From Pseudomonadota bacterium (GTDB lineage Bacteria > Pseudomonadota > Gammaproteobacteria > Steroidobacterales > Steroidobacteraceae): DNA of 6,123 bases. The stretch spans positions 1 through 6,123 of the forward strand of contig JAKBCE010000146.1 in the NCBI GenBank assembly GCA_021808195.1, in the 5' to 3' direction. This document shows, piece after piece, positions 1 through 5,044 of the stretch; the stretch's first letter is position 1; the number at the start of each line of letters is the position of its first letter. The translations under genes were made by a program, and so were the position numbers. Below the pieces are notes generated by a model. The model worked only from the letters and a program-made list of their open reading frames with translations, searched no databases and was not told the origin of the DNA.

Positions 1-271
1 GCACAGCATCCAATAGGCGCACCGAGCGGGCCAGCGGCCGTGATAACGCCTGCCGGAGCCGCTTGGCGGAGAGTTCGGCTTCCGGCGGCCGCGTGATGCC
101 CTGAGCGGCGAGCAGCGCAAGCCGGTCATCGCCCGCGCCCCCATCCTCTATCCGATCAATTCGCGCAATCGGGACATCCCGATCGTAAATCACGACGGAG
201 TGCCCCGCGCGGACCTTGCGCAGATAGGCACTCAGCGAATTTTTTAATCTGGATACCGTAGCCTTTTCCAC
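1..271 (-). CDS. Type II toxin-antitoxin antitoxin, Phd/YefM family (3' end outside window)
   Basis: First 90 residues of a small antitoxin. Proteins of this type bind and neutralise a partner toxin, usually a PIN-domain or RelE/Doc-type protein, and repress their own operon. The N-terminus reads VEKATVSRLKNSLSAYLRKV, followed by RAGHSVVIYDRDVPIARI. This is the usual Phd/YefM DNA-binding fold pattern (KNxLSxYLxxVxxGxxVxIxDRxxPxARI, residues 10-37). The charged tail after about residue 43 would be the toxin-binding part. The start is GTG at 271-269: an in-frame TAA lies seven codons upstream with no other start codon between, and the motif begins at once. No Shine-Dalgarno is present; a TATAAT box ends 6 nt before the GTG, suggesting a leaderless mRNA. 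The toxin gene would lie beyond the left edge and is not visible. The family call is strong; which toxin it serves is unknown. Confidence 0.88.
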   Translation of the reverse strand, partial: MEKATVSRLKNSLSAYLRKVRAGHSVVIYDRDVPIARIDRIEDGGAGDDRLALLAAQGITRPPEAELSAKRLRQALSRPLARSVRLLDAV

Positions 272-272
272 T

Positions 273-287
273 TGGCTATTATAGCCA
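273..287. promoter_or_regulatory. 15-nt palindromic operator over the -10 box
   Basis: TGGCTATTATAGCCA is a perfect inverted repeat with 7-bp arms around one central base, and it contains the whole -10 box of the antitoxin promoter. Phd/YefM antitoxins repress their own promoters by binding short palindromes at this location, so this is the likely autoregulatory site. Binding itself is inferred. Confidence 0.65.
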
Positions 288-307
288 TTTTACGCGGGTG
301 CGCGCAA
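278..307 (-). promoter_or_regulatory. Promoter of the antitoxin operon
   Basis: Read on the minus strand, a perfect TATAAT (278-283) is preceded at 18 bp by TTGCGC (302-307), which matches the first three bases of the -35 consensus. Transcription would begin at about 271, the first base of the GTG start codon, giving a leaderless message. Confidence 0.65.
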
Positions 308-619
308 CCGCGACGGGAAATGCGCTGCTGCACGCGCCGCTCTCCTGCGGTGCGCACTCCTGCATCCGTTGTGCGCGAAGCAACAGGTCCGCGATTCGGG
401 ATCGGCGTACACGGCGAGCTCTTCATGGAACACCCCAGCGACCGCGCCCCACGGCGCCAGACGGCGGAGCGCGTACGCTTGTGTACAATCCGTTAGGATG
501 TGCGGCTTCAATACCGGCGACATCACTGTCTCGATGTTGCGACGGAGCGGGGCCGATGCAGCACTCCGGGTCACAAAGGGATCGTTGAGAGTTGCAGCGC
601 TACTGAGGCCAAACGAAAT

Positions 620-643
620 GCGCGCCGCACGCAGGCGGCGCGC
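620..643 (+). other. GC-rich hairpin in the leader of the outer-membrane gene
   Basis: GCGCGCCGC (620-628) and GCGGCGCGC (635-643) form a perfect 9-bp stem with a 6-nt loop. It ends about 20 nt before the ribosome binding site of the gene at 678. No T-run follows, so it is not a classic terminator. It could slow or protect the leader RNA; any function is inferred. Confidence 0.45.
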
Positions 644-662
644 GCCCGACAGAGTGGAGTCG

Positions 663-668
663 AAGGAG
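663..668 (+). promoter_or_regulatory. Ribosome binding site deciding the start at 678
   Basis: AAGGAG lies 9 nt before the ATG at 678, the first codon of a clear signal peptide. It settles the start against the long open frame that runs upstream to 369. Confidence 0.75.
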
Positions 669-677
669 AATCACGCC

Positions 678-1358
678 ATGACCGGTTCAGTTGCTTCCCG
701 CCATTTTTTGCGCAGCATGGGCGCGGCAGTAGGGCTCGCCGCGACGCTCGCCGCTCTGCCACAGGCCCATGCGGCGACCAATGTGTTCAATATGTATGTT
801 GGCGCGGCGTATGCCCGCTCGAACCTTCGGGCTCGCGACAGCAGTCCCATTCCATTCATCGGCAGCGGTCCGCTCAACAGCTTCGATCGGTCCGATTCGG
901 GCTATCAGTTCAGCCTCGGCGCACGTGGTCTTGAGCTACTCGGCGCAGAGGTCGACTATTTTGATCTCGGCAGCGGCAGCGTTTCGAACGTCTACGGCGC
1001 ACCAGCGGTGGGAACGGTCTCGGGAGCCTCTTTGTCGCAAAAGGGTGAAGCCGCATTCGGGGTGCTCTACCTGCCCGTGCCCATCATCGATATCTACGTG
1101 AAGGCCGGAGTGGACCGGATTTCGTCCGACCTGGGCGCCCAGTTCACGCCACAAGGGATTTGTACCGCCGTCGGTACCGTTGGCAGCTGCCCGTCCGAGT
1201 CATTGGCGCTGCACAAGACCACCACCGGCCTGGCACTCGGCGCCGGCGCGCAATGGCAGTTCGGCAACTGGGGGCTGCGGGCGGAGTACGAGCGTTTCAC
1301 CGCCTACGGTGGACACCCCGATATGGTCTCCCTCGGCGTCGTCTGGACGTTCCTCTGA
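678..1358 (+). CDS. Outer-membrane beta-barrel protein, eight-stranded OmpA/OmpW-like type
   Basis: A 226-residue exported protein. Residues 1-32 are a Sec signal peptide: basic start, hydrophobic run, and Ala-His-Ala at 30-32 before the mature Ala-Thr-Asn. The mature part alternates polar and hydrophobic residues in eight stretches that read as beta strands, at about 37-48, 76-85, 88-98, 123-134, 137-148, 182-195, 198-211 and 216-226. That strand number and length match small OmpA-like/OMP_b-brl barrels. Two cysteines in one long loop (162, 171) could form a disulfide. The C-terminus ends WTFL, with Phe next to last, close to the usual terminal aromatic of barrel substrates of BAM. It lacks a peptidoglycan-binding domain. 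The specific role (porin, adhesin, stability) cannot be told from sequence. Next gene, same strand, starts 75 bp downstream. Confidence 0.78.
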   Translation: MTGSVASRHFLRSMGAAVGLAATLAALPQAHAATNVFNMYVGAAYARSNLRARDSSPIPFIGSGPLNSFDRSDSGYQFSLGARGLELLGAEVDYFDLGSGSVSNVYGAPAVGTVSGASLSQKGEAAFGVLYLPVPIIDIYVKAGVDRISSDLGAQFTPQGICTAVGTVGSCPSESLALHKTTTGLALGAGAQWQFGNWGLRAEYERFTAYGGHPDMVSLGVVWTFL

Positions 1359-1369
1359 CCCGGAAGGTT

Positions 1370-1398
1370 TTCCTCCCGCTTGAGCCTCGGGGTACGAT
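1370..1398 (+). promoter_or_regulatory. Weak candidate promoter of the TPR-sulfotransferase gene
   Basis: TACGAT (1393-1398) matches four of six -10 bases. At 17 bp upstream, TTCCTC (1370-1375) matches only the leading TT of the -35. It would give a leader of about 29 nt. Read-through from the barrel gene, 75 bp upstream, is an equally good explanation. Confidence 0.3.
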
Positions 1399-1413
1399 GC
1401 CGTCCCAGGCTCA
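1381..1413 (+). other. Intergenic hairpin after the barrel-protein gene
   Basis: TGAGCCT (1381-1387) pairs with AGGCTCA (1407-1413). Past one bulged C, GGG (1389-1391) pairs with CCC (1404-1406), giving 10 bp of stem around a 12-nt loop. There is no T-tract, so termination is uncertain. It overlaps the weak -10-like TACGAT at 1393-1398, which would lie partly in the loop. Confidence 0.4.
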
Positions 1414-1433
1414 CGGGTACTGATCGGCACGAC

Positions 1434-2909
1434 ATGGCGGGTCCGGACGGCGATGATGCTTCGCTCCTGCGTGCAGCGCAGCGGTATCGCCGTGCCGGAT
1501 TGCTGAGCGAGGCGATCGGGGCCTATCAGAAGCTGCTCGCGCGTCACCCGGATTCGCCCAACAGCTGGTACAACCTCGCGCGCCTGCAACGGCAGGCGCG
1601 CGAATATGAGGCGGCGCTCGCCTCCTATCAGCGAGCGCTCGAGGCGGGCCTCGCGGCCCCCGAGGAAGCGCACCTGAACCGGGGCGTCATCTTCTCCGAT
1701 GACCTGCGGCGCTATGCCGAGGCCGAACACGAACTCGATGCGGCGCTGAAGCTGAATCCCACCTACGTACCGGCCCTCATGAACCTCGCCAACCTGCACG
1801 AGGATCTGGGCCGACGCGCGGAAGCCGGACAGACGTATGCGCGCATTCTGGCGCTCGAGCCGAACAACCTCGAGGCGCTGGCACGCCTCGCGCAGACGCT
1901 ACCGCCGCAGGACATCGACACGACCCTGCTCGACCAGCTGCGCACTCGGATGACCGATGCTCGGGCCACGAGCGCCGCGCGGGCGAGTGTCGCATTCGCA
2001 CTCGGCCGGGCGCTCGATGCCCGCGGGGCGTACGCCGAAGCGTTCGCGGTGTACAGCGAGGCCAACAGGTTCAGCCGGGCCGCTGCCGGCAGCGCATTCG
2101 TGCCCTATGACCGAGCCGCCGAAGCGCAATTCATCGACCGGATCATCGCGGCGTTTCCGGGCCCGGCGCCGGCCGCCGCCCCCTCGGCGGCCACACCCGC
2201 ACCCGTGTTCATCTGCGGCATGTTCCGCTCCGGCTCCACGCTCCTCGAGCAGCTGCTCGCGCAACACCCGGCCATACGGGCTGCCGGGGAGCTCGACTGG
2301 CTGCCCCGGATCGCGCGCGAATCCCTTGCGCCGTACCCTGACGGTGCCGCCGCCGCCCCGCCGGATCGACTCGAGGCGCTGGCCGAGCCCTATCTGAGGC
2401 ACCTCGCGAGCACGTTCCCGGGCGCCGCGTACGTCACGGACAAGCGCCCCGACAATGTCCTCTACCTCGGACTGATCAAACGGCTCTTCCCGGAGGCGAA
2501 GATCCTCTACACGACGCGCGAACCGCTCGACAACTGCCTGTCGGTGTTCTTCCTGCACCTCGATCCCTCAATGAGCTACGCCTTCGATCTGCTCGACACG
2601 GGTCATTACTACCTGCAGCAGCGGCGGCTGATGCGCCACTGGTCCGCGCTCTATGGCAAGGACATCCTCGAGGTGAACTACGACGCGCTGGTGCGCGAGC
2701 CGCGTGCGGCCGTGGAGCGCGTGCTGAGCACCCTCGGATTACCGTGGAACGAGGCCTGCCTGCACCCAGAGTGCGGCGCCGATCCGGTCAAGACCGCCAG
2801 TGTCTGGCAGGTCCGCCAGCCGTTGTATCGTCATGCCTCCGGGCGATCGGCGCATTACCGCGAGCGGCTCGCGTCGCTGCAATCGTTGCTCAGCGACGCA
2901 TCGCCCTGA
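1434..2909 (+). CDS. TPR-repeat sulfotransferase
   Basis: A 491-residue cytoplasmic-type protein, with no signal peptide or membrane segment. Residues 9-144 are about four tetratricopeptide repeats (WYNLARLQRQAREYEAALASY is typical), with a further helical pair near 183-216. A Pro/Ala-rich linker (242-257) leads to a PAPS-dependent sulfotransferase domain. Its 5'-phosphosulfate loop is GMFRSGSTLLEQLL (262-275), with Arg265 in the place of the usual Lys. DKRPDN at 336-341 and the 3'-phosphate motif TTREPLDNCLS (360-370, Arg362, Ser370) follow. The SVWQVRQPLYR block (456-466) is standard near the C-terminus of the family. The expected reaction is transfer of sulfate from PAPS to an acceptor, perhaps a protein or glycan held by the TPRs; the acceptor is unknown. 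ATG 1434 was chosen; a TTG at 1380 would add 18 unlikely residues, and neither has a good Shine-Dalgarno. Confidence 0.9.
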   Translation: MAGPDGDDASLLRAAQRYRRAGLLSEAIGAYQKLLARHPDSPNSWYNLARLQRQAREYEAALASYQRALEAGLAAPEEAHLNRGVIFSDDLRRYAEAEHELDAALKLNPTYVPALMNLANLHEDLGRRAEAGQTYARILALEPNNLEALARLAQTLPPQDIDTTLLDQLRTRMTDARATSAARASVAFALGRALDARGAYAEAFAVYSEANRFSRAAAGSAFVPYDRAAEAQFIDRIIAAFPGPAPAAAPSAATPAPVFICGMFRSGSTLLEQLLAQHPAIRAAGELDWLPRIARESLAPYPDGAAAAPPDRLEALAEPYLRHLASTFPGAAYVTDKRPDNVLYLGLIKRLFPEAKILYTTREPLDNCLSVFFLHLDPSMSYAFDLLDTGHYYLQQRRLMRHWSALYGKDILEVNYDALVREPRAAVERVLSTLGLPWNEACLHPECGADPVKTASVWQVRQPLYRHASGRSAHYRERLASLQSLLSDASP

Positions 2910-2913
2910 GCCC

Positions 2914-2931
2914 GCGCCACCGCCGCGGCGC
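2914..2931. terminator. Possible short bidirectional hairpin between convergent genes
   Basis: Two stop codons face each other across 23 bp. In this gap GCGCC (2914-2918) can pair with GGCGC (2927-2931), and CGCCGCGGCG (2921-2930) is itself a palindrome. There is no T-run on either strand, so this is at best a weak or Rho-assisted stop. Confidence 0.25.
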
Positions 2932-2932
2932 A

Positions 2933-3343
2933 TCAGTTGCCCGTGCAGGCCCCGCCTGAGGAGCAGATGCCCTGCGGCGCCTCGTTTAGTCGATGGCGCA
3001 TGCTAGCCATTTGGCGCAGCACCCGACGCAGCGTCGCGCTGTCCGGCACACACTTGGTGGAGGGAATCAGCGTCCCGACGTTGCGATCGCGCCAACAATA
3101 CATCGTGTGGCCGTCCCGGACGAGCGCGTAAAGGCCGTTCAATCCCTCCTGACGGCCCTGCTCCACCAGGCGCTGCACTTCCGTCAGGTGCCTTGAGGGC
3201 GCGATCTGGCTTGCGCTGCCCCCGGTGTGCGCGGCAGCGGTATCGACCGGCTGCGGGCCGCTGGCGCAGCCGCTCAGTACGATGCACGCAACGCCGAGCG
3301 CCGCGGCGACCTCTGATTTCAGACTTACCGATCTGTCGAACAT
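2933..3343 (-). CDS. Cys-rich lipoprotein of unrecognised family, paralog 1
   Basis: A 136-residue lipoprotein. The signal peptide ends in the lipobox LSGC, so Cys26 would be lipidated; Ala at +2 favours the outer membrane. A Ser/Ala/Pro/Gly-rich linker (27-51) leads to an 85-residue domain from His52. Its parts are a helical stretch (52-66), the core YALVRDGHTMYCWRDRNVG, LIPSTKC, a second helix rich in Arg and Leu (about 102-120), and the tail CSSGGACTGN at the very C-terminus. Four cysteines (83, 98, 127, 133) are conserved in the neighbour, suggesting two periplasmic disulfides. The spacing of the first cysteine pair, with Gly-Thr between, resembles small secreted proteins annotated as hypothetical in related bacteria; that is from memory and not checked. 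Start ATG has GGGAGG 5 nt upstream (3349-3354). The gene follows its paralog by 109 bp and is probably co-transcribed. Function unknown. Confidence 0.85.
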   Translation of the reverse strand: MFDRSVSLKSEVAAALGVACIVLSGCASGPQPVDTAAAHTGGSASQIAPSRHLTEVQRLVEQGRQEGLNGLYALVRDGHTMYCWRDRNVGTLIPSTKCVPDSATLRRVLRQMASMRHRLNEAPQGICSSGGACTGN

Positions 3344-3348
3344 ATCGA

Positions 3349-3354
3349 CCTCCC
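3349..3354 (-). promoter_or_regulatory. Ribosome binding site of lipoprotein paralog 1
   Basis: On the minus strand GGGAGG sits 5 nt before the ATG at 3343. The same motif and spacing occur before paralog 2, which helps to fix the start of that gene. Confidence 0.75.
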
Positions 3355-3386
3355 GAGGCCCTCAAAACCGCTGCAGCGAGCAGTCT

Positions 3387-3423
3387 TCCCGGCCTCGCTC
3401 AGAAGTACTGTGCGAGGCCGGGA
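3387..3423 (-). repeat. Perfect 12-bp inverted repeat between the two lipoprotein genes
   Basis: TCCCGGCCTCGC (3387-3398) and GCGAGGCCGGGA (3412-3423) are exact reverse complements around a 13-nt spacer. In minus-strand RNA this gives a very stable hairpin starting about 30 nt after the stop codon of paralog 2. It ends about 32 nt ahead of the ribosome binding site of paralog 1. No U-run follows on either strand. It could partly terminate transcription or protect the 3' end of the upstream message, making the two proteins in unequal amounts. A protein-binding site is the other option. Confidence 0.6.
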
Positions 3424-3452
3424 GCGCGCCGCCGATCCCGGCCGGGCCGGAT

Positions 3453-3869
3453 TCAATTGCCGCTGCAGGCACCGCCCGAAGAACACATGCCCTGCGGAGC
3501 CTCCTCCAGGCGGTGGCGCTGCTCGGCCATCGCACTGAGGACCTCACGCAGCTCTGCGGCGCTCTGAACGCACTTGGTCGTCGGAATCAGCGTGCCGACA
3601 TTCTTATCATGCCAACAGTACATCGTGTGCCCGCCGCGCACCAATGCGTAGAAGCCGGGCAGCCCTGCTTCGCGGGCCTGCAGCACCAGCTTGTGCACCT
3701 GCGTCAGGTGTTTCGCGTCCGCCGCCGTGGGCGCTGCGGCCGTACCCGCTTGCGCCACCGTGGCCCCTGAGTCCGCGGGGGCCGGGCCGCTGGCGCAGCC
3801 GGCCAACAGCACGAATATGGCACCGAGCATCGCCGTCGACAGCGGCTTCATGCAGGCAAACCTAGACAC
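3453..3869 (-). CDS. Cys-rich lipoprotein of unrecognised family, paralog 2
   Basis: A 138-residue lipoprotein from a GTG start. The signal peptide ends in the lipobox LAGC, with Cys25 as lipidation site and Ala at +2. An Ala/Thr-rich linker (26-53) precedes the same 85-residue domain as the neighbour, aligned without gaps and identical at 60 of 85 positions by hand count. It keeps GHTMYCW, NVGTLIP, TKCV, RHRL, APQG and the C-terminal CSSGGAC; its four cysteines are 85, 100, 129 and 135. The start is GTG at 3869-3867: GGGAGG lies 5 nt before it exactly as in paralog 1, the signal peptide length then matches, and a good promoter lies just upstream. An ATG at 3851 has no ribosome site; an ATG at 3887 would put the GGGAGG inside the gene. 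Clearly a tandem duplicate; the function is unknown. Confidence 0.85.
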   Translation of the reverse strand: MSRFACMKPLSTAMLGAIFVLLAGCASGPAPADSGATVAQAGTAAAPTAADAKHLTQVHKLVLQAREAGLPGFYALVRGGHTMYCWHDKNVGTLIPTTKCVQSAAELREVLSAMAEQRHRLEEAPQGMCSSGGACSGN

Positions 3870-3874
3870 CGTAA

Positions 3875-3880
3875 CCTCCC
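3875..3880 (-). promoter_or_regulatory. Ribosome binding site deciding the GTG start of paralog 2
   Basis: GGGAGG on the minus strand, 5 nt before GTG 3869. It mirrors the site of paralog 1 and argues against both nearby ATG codons. Confidence 0.7.
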
Positions 3881-3898
3881 ATAGCAACCCTCATCCCA

Positions 3899-3926
3899 AG
3901 CGTAACAATACGCCGGTCCGCGTCAA
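3899..3926 (-). promoter_or_regulatory. Promoter of the lipoprotein pair
   Basis: On the minus strand TTGACG (3921-3926, five of six -35 bases) is followed after 16 bp by TACGCT (3899-3904, a TAnnnT -10). Transcription would start near 3892, with a leader of about 23 nt carrying the GGGAGG site. It lies in the 65-bp gap after the protease gene, so the lipoproteins need not depend on the protease promoter. Confidence 0.6.
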
Positions 3927-3934
3927 GCACTCTC

Positions 3935-4927
3935 TCAGGGCCCGCCTCCGTCGATCAGCGAGCCCAGCGAGTCGGTCTGCATCACCTCCACGCCGGGAGG
4001 GTGGAACGGCATGATGTACACGTGGGCACGGCGGTAATCGAGGATGAGCGCATCAACCGTGCCGAGCACGTCCATCCCGATGACCACGGCCGGCCGGTGC
4101 TCGAGGTGCCAGACCTTGAAGATCGGCAGGTCGCCGTACACGATGTTGAGGTGCCCGATGGCCGCCGGGCCGAGATAGACCGTCGGGGACCCGGACACGT
4201 TGCCGAAGGACACCTGACGGGTGACGCCGAAGATCCGGGCCGTGTCAGGGGCGTGTGCCGCGCTGCGCAGCAGAGCGCGGCGCAACGCCTCATCGCCGAG
4301 GGTCCGGGGCGAGCCGGTATCGATGACCGCGATGACCGGGACGCTGCCGATGCGGGCATCCACGCGCAGCAGCCCGCCGGCAGTGCGGCGGGCGGGAATC
4401 GCCAGGTACCCCCAGGCGCCACCGCCGTTCGAGCGGCCTATCCAGACCACGTTGTGGCGAAAGTCGACGGCAATCCGCTCCGCCGGCAGCCCGGCCAGCC
4501 CGAGGATGCCGTCGAGCCCGTTCATGACGGGACTTGCGCTGATGGGAATACGCAGGTTTCCGATCCTGAAGCTACCCACCTGTAATTCGGCTACGGGGAC
4601 CCAGGGCAGCTGCTGCGTCCCGGTGATGCCGGTGACCTTCTCGAGCGCGCCGCGATGCGGGCGCAACCCCAGGCGAGCGGCCAGGGCGGGCGAGATCATC
4701 GAGTGGTTGGCGCCGGTGTCGACCAGAAAACGGTACGGCCCGGTGCCGTCGATCATCACTGGAGCGATGATGCGCCCGATCCGATCCACGGTGGTCGGAC
4801 AGGCGAGCAGGCCCGGCGGGTAGTGCACCGCGGCCGGCACTAGGTTCGGCACGGCCGCGCCCGCCGCATGAGCCCGCCCTACCGCACAGAGCAGCACGAG
4901 ACAGAGCGCTGCAGACCGAACCTTCAT
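3935..4927 (-). CDS. Secreted retropepsin-like aspartic protease with two catalytic lobes
   Basis: A 330-residue exported protein. Residues 1-21 form a Sec signal peptide ending Ala-His-Ala. Two retropepsin-type lobes follow in one chain. Lobe 1 has the active-site motif FLVDTGANHS (Asp70-Thr-Gly) and the supporting hydrophobic-Gly element LDGILGLAGL (138-147). Lobe 2 has AVIDTGSPRT (Asp203-Thr-Gly) and the element PAVVIGMDVLG (279-289). Each lobe thus has both halves of the fold signature, and the pair could form one active site within a single chain, as in pepsins, rather than from two subunits as in retropepsins. The likely role is peptide or protein hydrolysis in the periplasm or at the surface; the target is unknown. 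No membrane segment apart from the signal. The start ATG has AGAGG 6 nt upstream. It is first of three same-strand exported proteins and divergent from the gene at 5045. Confidence 0.87.
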   Translation of the reverse strand: MKVRSAALCLVLLCAVGRAHAAGAAVPNLVPAAVHYPPGLLACPTTVDRIGRIIAPVMIDGTGPYRFLVDTGANHSMISPALAARLGLRPHRGALEKVTGITGTQQLPWVPVAELQVGSFRIGNLRIPISASPVMNGLDGILGLAGLPAERIAVDFRHNVVWIGRSNGGGAWGYLAIPARRTAGGLLRVDARIGSVPVIAVIDTGSPRTLGDEALRRALLRSAAHAPDTARIFGVTRQVSFGNVSGSPTVYLGPAAIGHLNIVYGDLPIFKVWHLEHRPAVVIGMDVLGTVDALILDYRRAHVYIMPFHPPGVEVMQTDSLGSLIDGGGP

Positions 4928-4962
4928 GTCGAGCCTCTGGGCCGCAGGGACGGCCTGAACAC

Positions 4963-4991
4963 ACTATACCCCTGCCCCCGGCGAACCGGCA
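4963..4991 (-). promoter_or_regulatory. Promoter of the aspartic protease gene
   Basis: On the minus strand TATAGT (4963-4968) matches five of six -10 bases. The matching -35 position at 17 bp (4986-4991) reads TGCCGG, a poor match, so activation by another factor is possible. Start of transcription would be near 4956, giving a leader of about 29 nt. Confidence 0.5.
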
Positions 4992-5031
4992 TGTTTGCAG
5001 CCCCCGGGCCGGCCACCACGACCCGATGCGT

Positions 5032-5037
5032 TAAGCT
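5032..5037 (+). promoter_or_regulatory. -10 box of a probably leaderless gene
   Basis: TAAGCT fits TAnnnT and ends 7 nt before the ATG at 5045, so transcription would begin at or next to the start codon. The intervening GCGGCCC is not a Shine-Dalgarno. No good -35 is visible. Confidence 0.45.
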
Positions 5038-5044
5038 GCGGCCC

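Larger units (their letters stand above)
288..677. other. Intergenic region with no convincing gene
   Basis: About 390 bp between the divergently transcribed antitoxin and the barrel-protein gene. The plus-strand frame of the barrel gene stays open back to 369, but the translated stretch is Arg/Ala/Ser-rich low-complexity sequence that would bury the clear signal peptide, so it is not taken as coding. A -10-like TACAAT (484-489) lacks a recognisable -35; just upstream is an 8-bp palindrome GCGTACGC (471-478). A strong GC hairpin (620-643) is listed separately. No tRNA, small-RNA or mobile-element signature is visible. The promoter of the downstream gene must lie here but cannot be fixed. Confidence 0.6.

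Noticed and set aside
471..489. Palindrome GCGTACGC beside a TACAAT box as a regulated promoter for the barrel gene
   Set aside because: No -35 at a workable distance, and the same 8-mer occurs inside the coding sequence near 2027, so it is too weak to list as a promoter.
290..574. Minus-strand 94-codon open frame in the intergenic region
   Set aside because: No family recognised and no ribosome site seen; it would also run into the antitoxin promoter.
369..677. Open frame continuous with the barrel-protein gene, which would give a 329-residue protein
   Set aside because: The extra 103 residues are Arg/Ala/Ser-rich low-complexity sequence, and they would hide a clear signal peptide that has its own AAGGAG site at the right distance.
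1200..1799. Minus-strand 199-codon open frame across the end of the barrel gene and the start of the TPR gene
   Set aside because: Antisense to two well-supported genes, with no recognisable motif or ribosome site.
1899..2558. Minus-strand 219-codon open frame opposite the TPR-sulfotransferase
   Set aside because: Arg/Gly-rich shadow of a gene with clear family motifs on the other strand; such frames stay open by chance at high GC.
3225..3770. Plus-strand 181-codon open frame over both lipoprotein genes
   Set aside because: The minus-strand proteins have lipoboxes, ribosome sites and paralog conservation at protein level; this frame has none of these.
4001..4585. Plus-strand 194-codon open frame inside the protease gene
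   Set aside because: Antisense shadow; its sequence is rich in Asp, Arg and Val repeats typical of reversed high-GC codons, while the other strand carries both DTG motifs.
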